Assembly: GCA_017537245.1 (NCBI GenBank)
Contig: JAFYLD010000003.1
Span: 1-53,819 of the forward strand
Length of the DNA stretch: 53,819 nucleotides
Reading direction: 5' to 3'
DNA from: Clostridia bacterium
GTDB lineage: Bacteria > Bacillota > Clostridia > Oscillospirales > Acutalibacteraceae
The position numbers and the translations under genes were made by a program. The notes under the pieces are model-generated. The model was given only the letters and a program-made list of their open reading frames with translations. It was not told the origin of the DNA and ran no database searches. This document shows, piece after piece, positions 51,816 through 53,819 of the stretch (its first letter is position 1; each line of letters begins with the position of its first letter).

Positions 51816-52379
51816 ATGAAAAACGTAATTTTAAACTATGTTGACGATATTAGGGCGTTGTGCGACAGCCTTGACACCGACGGGCTTAACGCCGCTTGCG
51901 AGTTGATGCTTGAAAGCTATAAAGCAGGCAAAAAGATCTTTGTTGCGGGCAACGGCGGAAGCGCAGGTACTTCTAACCATTTTTGTTGCGATTTTGGTAA
52001 AAACGCAGTAAAGGGCGACGACCACAGACCAAAGATTATTTCTCTTTCGGCAAACATCGAAGTGCTCACCGCTCTTGGTAACGATTTTTGCTATGCCGAA
52101 GTTTTTTCTCAACAACTTAAAAACCTTATGGACGATGGCGACACAGTGCTACTAATCTCTGCTAGCGGTAATTCGCCCAACATTGTAAGCGCGGCAGAAT
52201 ATGCAAAATCACGCGGCGGTAAAGTTATTGGTTTTTCGGGATTTGCCGGTGGAAAACTAAAAGAACTCTCCGACATAAACGTTAATATTCCATCTACCTC
52301 TTACGAGCAAATCGAAGATTTGCACATGATGCTTACCCACATTATCGTTTGCTACTTTAAGGCGTTGGGACTTGAATAA
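51816..52379 (+). CDS. SIS-domain phosphosugar isomerase (GmhA-like)
   Basis: A 187-residue protein in the phosphoheptose isomerase (GmhA) style: FVAGNGGSAGTSNHFCCDFGKN, LTALGNDFCYAEVFSQQL, LLISASGNSPNIVSAAEYA and a final helix with EDLHMMLTHII, where the His and Glu residues of GmhA appear. GmhA makes heptose precursors; in a Gram-positive carbohydrate operon it more likely isomerises a sugar phosphate produced by the adjacent kinase. AAGGAG precedes the ATG. It is 17 bases after the ROK gene and two bases before the GH3 gene. Confidence 0.85.
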   Translation: MKNVILNYVDDIRALCDSLDTDGLNAACELMLESYKAGKKIFVAGNGGSAGTSNHFCCDFGKNAVKGDDHRPKIISLSANIEVLTALGNDFCYAEVFSQQLKNLMDDGDTVLLISASGNSPNIVSAAEYAKSRGGKVIGFSGFAGGKLKELSDINVNIPSTSYEQIEDLHMMLTHIIVCYFKALGLE

Positions 52380-52381
52380 TT

Positions 52382-53819
52382 ATGGAAAAATTAAAGTTTA
52401 ACAAAAGCGGTCTAGCTCTTTCACGCAGAATTGCGGCAGAAGGTAGCGTACTGCTCAAAAACGATGGGGTTTTACCGCTTAAAAAGAACACTCGAATTGC
52501 GCTTTTTGGTCGTAACCAATGTGACACCTACAAAGGTGGCGGCGGCGCGGCCGACTTGTGGGCGGTAAAGTGCCAACCATATTGCGACGGACTAGAAAAG
52601 TTAGGCAACGTATATAAGCCACTACTTAAAAAATATCGCGATACGTCAAAAGCAAATTTTGACCCTTCGCTTGGTAAATTTCACCACGCTTTTAACCACC
52701 ACAAATATTCTTTGCCCGAAGTACGTCTTAAAGACAGCGAGGTAGAAGCGGCGGCACATAAATGCGATACCGCGGTTATCTTTATTGGTCGCTACGCTAT
52801 TGAAGGTCGAGATATTGGTGACCGAGGCGGCGAATATCGCTTGACGGGACCCGAAGAACAAATGATGCGCCAGGTATTAAAATATTTTAAAAAGACCGTT
52901 TTGGTGCTAAATATTCCGTCGGCTCTTGATTTGCGCTTTTTAGACGTCTTTAATTTTAGCGCAATTATTCACAACTTTTTCCCGGGTCACCTAGCGGGTT
53001 TTGCAATGTCCGACCTGCTTTATGGTCGTGTAGCGCCTTGCGGCAGATTGCCGTTTTCCTGGGCAAAAACCTCTGACGAATACCCAACCAACGAAGGTCT
53101 TTCTACCGATAAAATTATTTATCGCGAAGGTCTTTATATGGGTTATAGATATTTTGACACCTTCAAAAAAGACGTGGTTTTTCCGTTTGGATTTGGTCTT
53201 TCTTATACCGATTTCACAATAGAAACCGAAGAAATCGCAATTGATAAAACAACAGCGACCTTGAAAATCAAGGTTACAAACTGCGGCAAATACCGCGGTC
53301 GCGAGGTAGTGCAGTGCTATCTTTCGGCACCCGAAGATACCCTCGAAAAACCATATCAAATTCTTTGTGGTTTTGAAAAAACAAAATGGTTAAAACCACA
53401 AGAATCACAAACTTTGATCATTAAAATCGACCTTCTTAAATTCACGTCGTTTAGCGAAAGTTTGGCGTCTTACGTGCTTGAAAAGGGCGATTACATTATC
53501 CGCGTTGGTAAAAATTCTCGCGATACAAAACCTGTGTGCAAAATACTTGTCAAAGACACTTTTACGCACAAAAAAGTTCTTAATAGACTCGCTCCAGTTG
53601 AAAGTTTTGACGAGCTTAAAAAGCCAGAAACACAACAAGAAACTTATGATGATATTTTGTGCTTAGAGGCTGATTTTAGTGAAATAGAAACGCTTGATTT
53701 AACCGCTCCTACCGTTCGACAAGAGCTTGAAAAAACGGGCGATTATACCTTTGCCGACGTTTTAAGTGAAAAATGCACACCAAGCGAGCTTGCGGCCTGC
53801 CTTAGTGACGAGAATTTGG
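52382..53819 (+). CDS. glycoside hydrolase family 3 with swapped domain order (partial, cut by window end)
   Basis: The frame opens two bases after the SIS stop and runs 479 codons to the window edge without a stop. It starts directly with the domain that is C-terminal in ordinary GH3 enzymes: AAEGSVLLKNDGVLPL at residue 18, GRYAIEGRDIGDRGGEY (acid/base Glu region), FFPGHLAGFAMSDLLYG, GRLPFSWAKT, then VFPFGFGLSYTDF and a fibronectin III-like domain. The (alpha/beta)8 domain with the nucleophile Asp is expected further on, as in domain-permuted GH3 enzymes of rumen Clostridia. Likely beta-glucosidase or beta-xylosidase. No signal peptide, so it acts on imported oligosaccharides. Confidence 0.88.
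   Translation, partial: MEKLKFNKSGLALSRRIAAEGSVLLKNDGVLPLKKNTRIALFGRNQCDTYKGGGGAADLWAVKCQPYCDGLEKLGNVYKPLLKKYRDTSKANFDPSLGKFHHAFNHHKYSLPEVRLKDSEVEAAAHKCDTAVIFIGRYAIEGRDIGDRGGEYRLTGPEEQMMRQVLKYFKKTVLVLNIPSALDLRFLDVFNFSAIIHNFFPGHLAGFAMSDLLYGRVAPCGRLPFSWAKTSDEYPTNEGLSTDKIIYREGLYMGYRYFDTFKKDVVFPFGFGLSYTDFTIETEEIAIDKTTATLKIKVTNCGKYRGREVVQCYLSAPEDTLEKPYQILCGFEKTKWLKPQESQTLIIKIDLLKFTSFSESLASYVLEKGDYIIRVGKNSRDTKPVCKILVKDTFTHKKVLNRLAPVESFDELKKPETQQETYDDILCLEADFSEIETLDLTAPTVRQELEKTGDYTFADVLSEKCTPSELAACLSDENL

Overview
The window looks like a chromosomal segment of an anaerobic, spore-forming, low-to-moderate GC Firmicute of class Clostridia, most likely a gut or rumen Oscillospirales/Ruminococcaceae-type lineage. 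The reasons are formate C-acetyltransferase with its activase, a single-chain iron-sulfur serine dehydratase, a GerA/GerC/GerB germinant-receptor operon, a class B sortase homologue, type 2 GalT, and the 'CCTCCCTTGCCTAAAGGGAGG' intergenic repeats I associate with that group. I see no phage, insertion sequence, CRISPR array or plasmid functions. The lineage call is inference from gene content only.

Layout: (1) 1-21.3 kb is mostly one long minus-strand run of housekeeping genes: a tRNA-Arg, then (after one plus-strand amino-acid/sodium symporter) a P-loop protein, pgi, two serine peptidase/hydrolases, two tandem TrmA-family RNA methyltransferases, two unknown membrane proteins, pcrA, an HPr-like protein without the active-site His, a methionine-gamma-lyase-like PLP enzyme, a GNAT protein, twin M42 peptidases, murD, a VanY-type peptidase and lepA. 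Many of these genes overlap by 1-4 bases. (2) 21.25-22.7 kb is the RNA-rich part of the window. It holds an autonomous minus-strand non-coding RNA built from four tandem ~50-55 nt repeats with a perfect promoter and terminator, a DUF1292 gene, a probable 6S RNA, and a tRNA-Gln whose 3' end is copied in inverted orientation beyond its terminator. (3) 22.7-28.7 kb carries a radical-SAM/B12 protein, a TIM-barrel sugar isomerase-like protein, serine dehydratase and two SGNH hydrolases. (4) 28.7-32.1 kb is a three-gene envelope cassette (zinc-ribbon membrane protein, lipoprotein with C-terminal anchor and acidic tail, small membrane-anchored protein) behind a consensus promoter with an operator-like inverted repeat. 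(5) 32-37 kb is spore-related: gerA, a short gerC, a short gerB, a SpoIID-like/peptidoglycan-binding protein and its beta-sandwich partner. (6) 37-41.8 kb has a small export protein, an unknown membrane protein, a sortase B homologue lacking catalytic His and Cys, and the coupled thiI/iscS pair. (7) 41.9-47.7 kb on the plus strand has a DUF3048 lipoprotein, galT, pflB and pflA. (8) 47.7-50 kb holds two rRNA methyltransferases flanking an intergenic repeat. (9) 50-53.8 kb is a carbohydrate locus: an AraC regulator divergent from a ROK kinase, a GmhA-like SIS isomerase and a domain-swapped GH3 glycosidase that runs off the window.

The most interesting item is the four-repeat RNA at 21332-21638. 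It has its own TTGACA-17-TATAAT promoter and terminator, lepA downstream has a separate promoter, and I cannot assign the RNA to any family I know. Others worth a look are the 89-nt palindrome that joins the tRNA-Gln 3' half to its terminator, the apparently dead sortase, and the operator-controlled envelope cassette. All assignments come from reading the sequence; no database search was possible.
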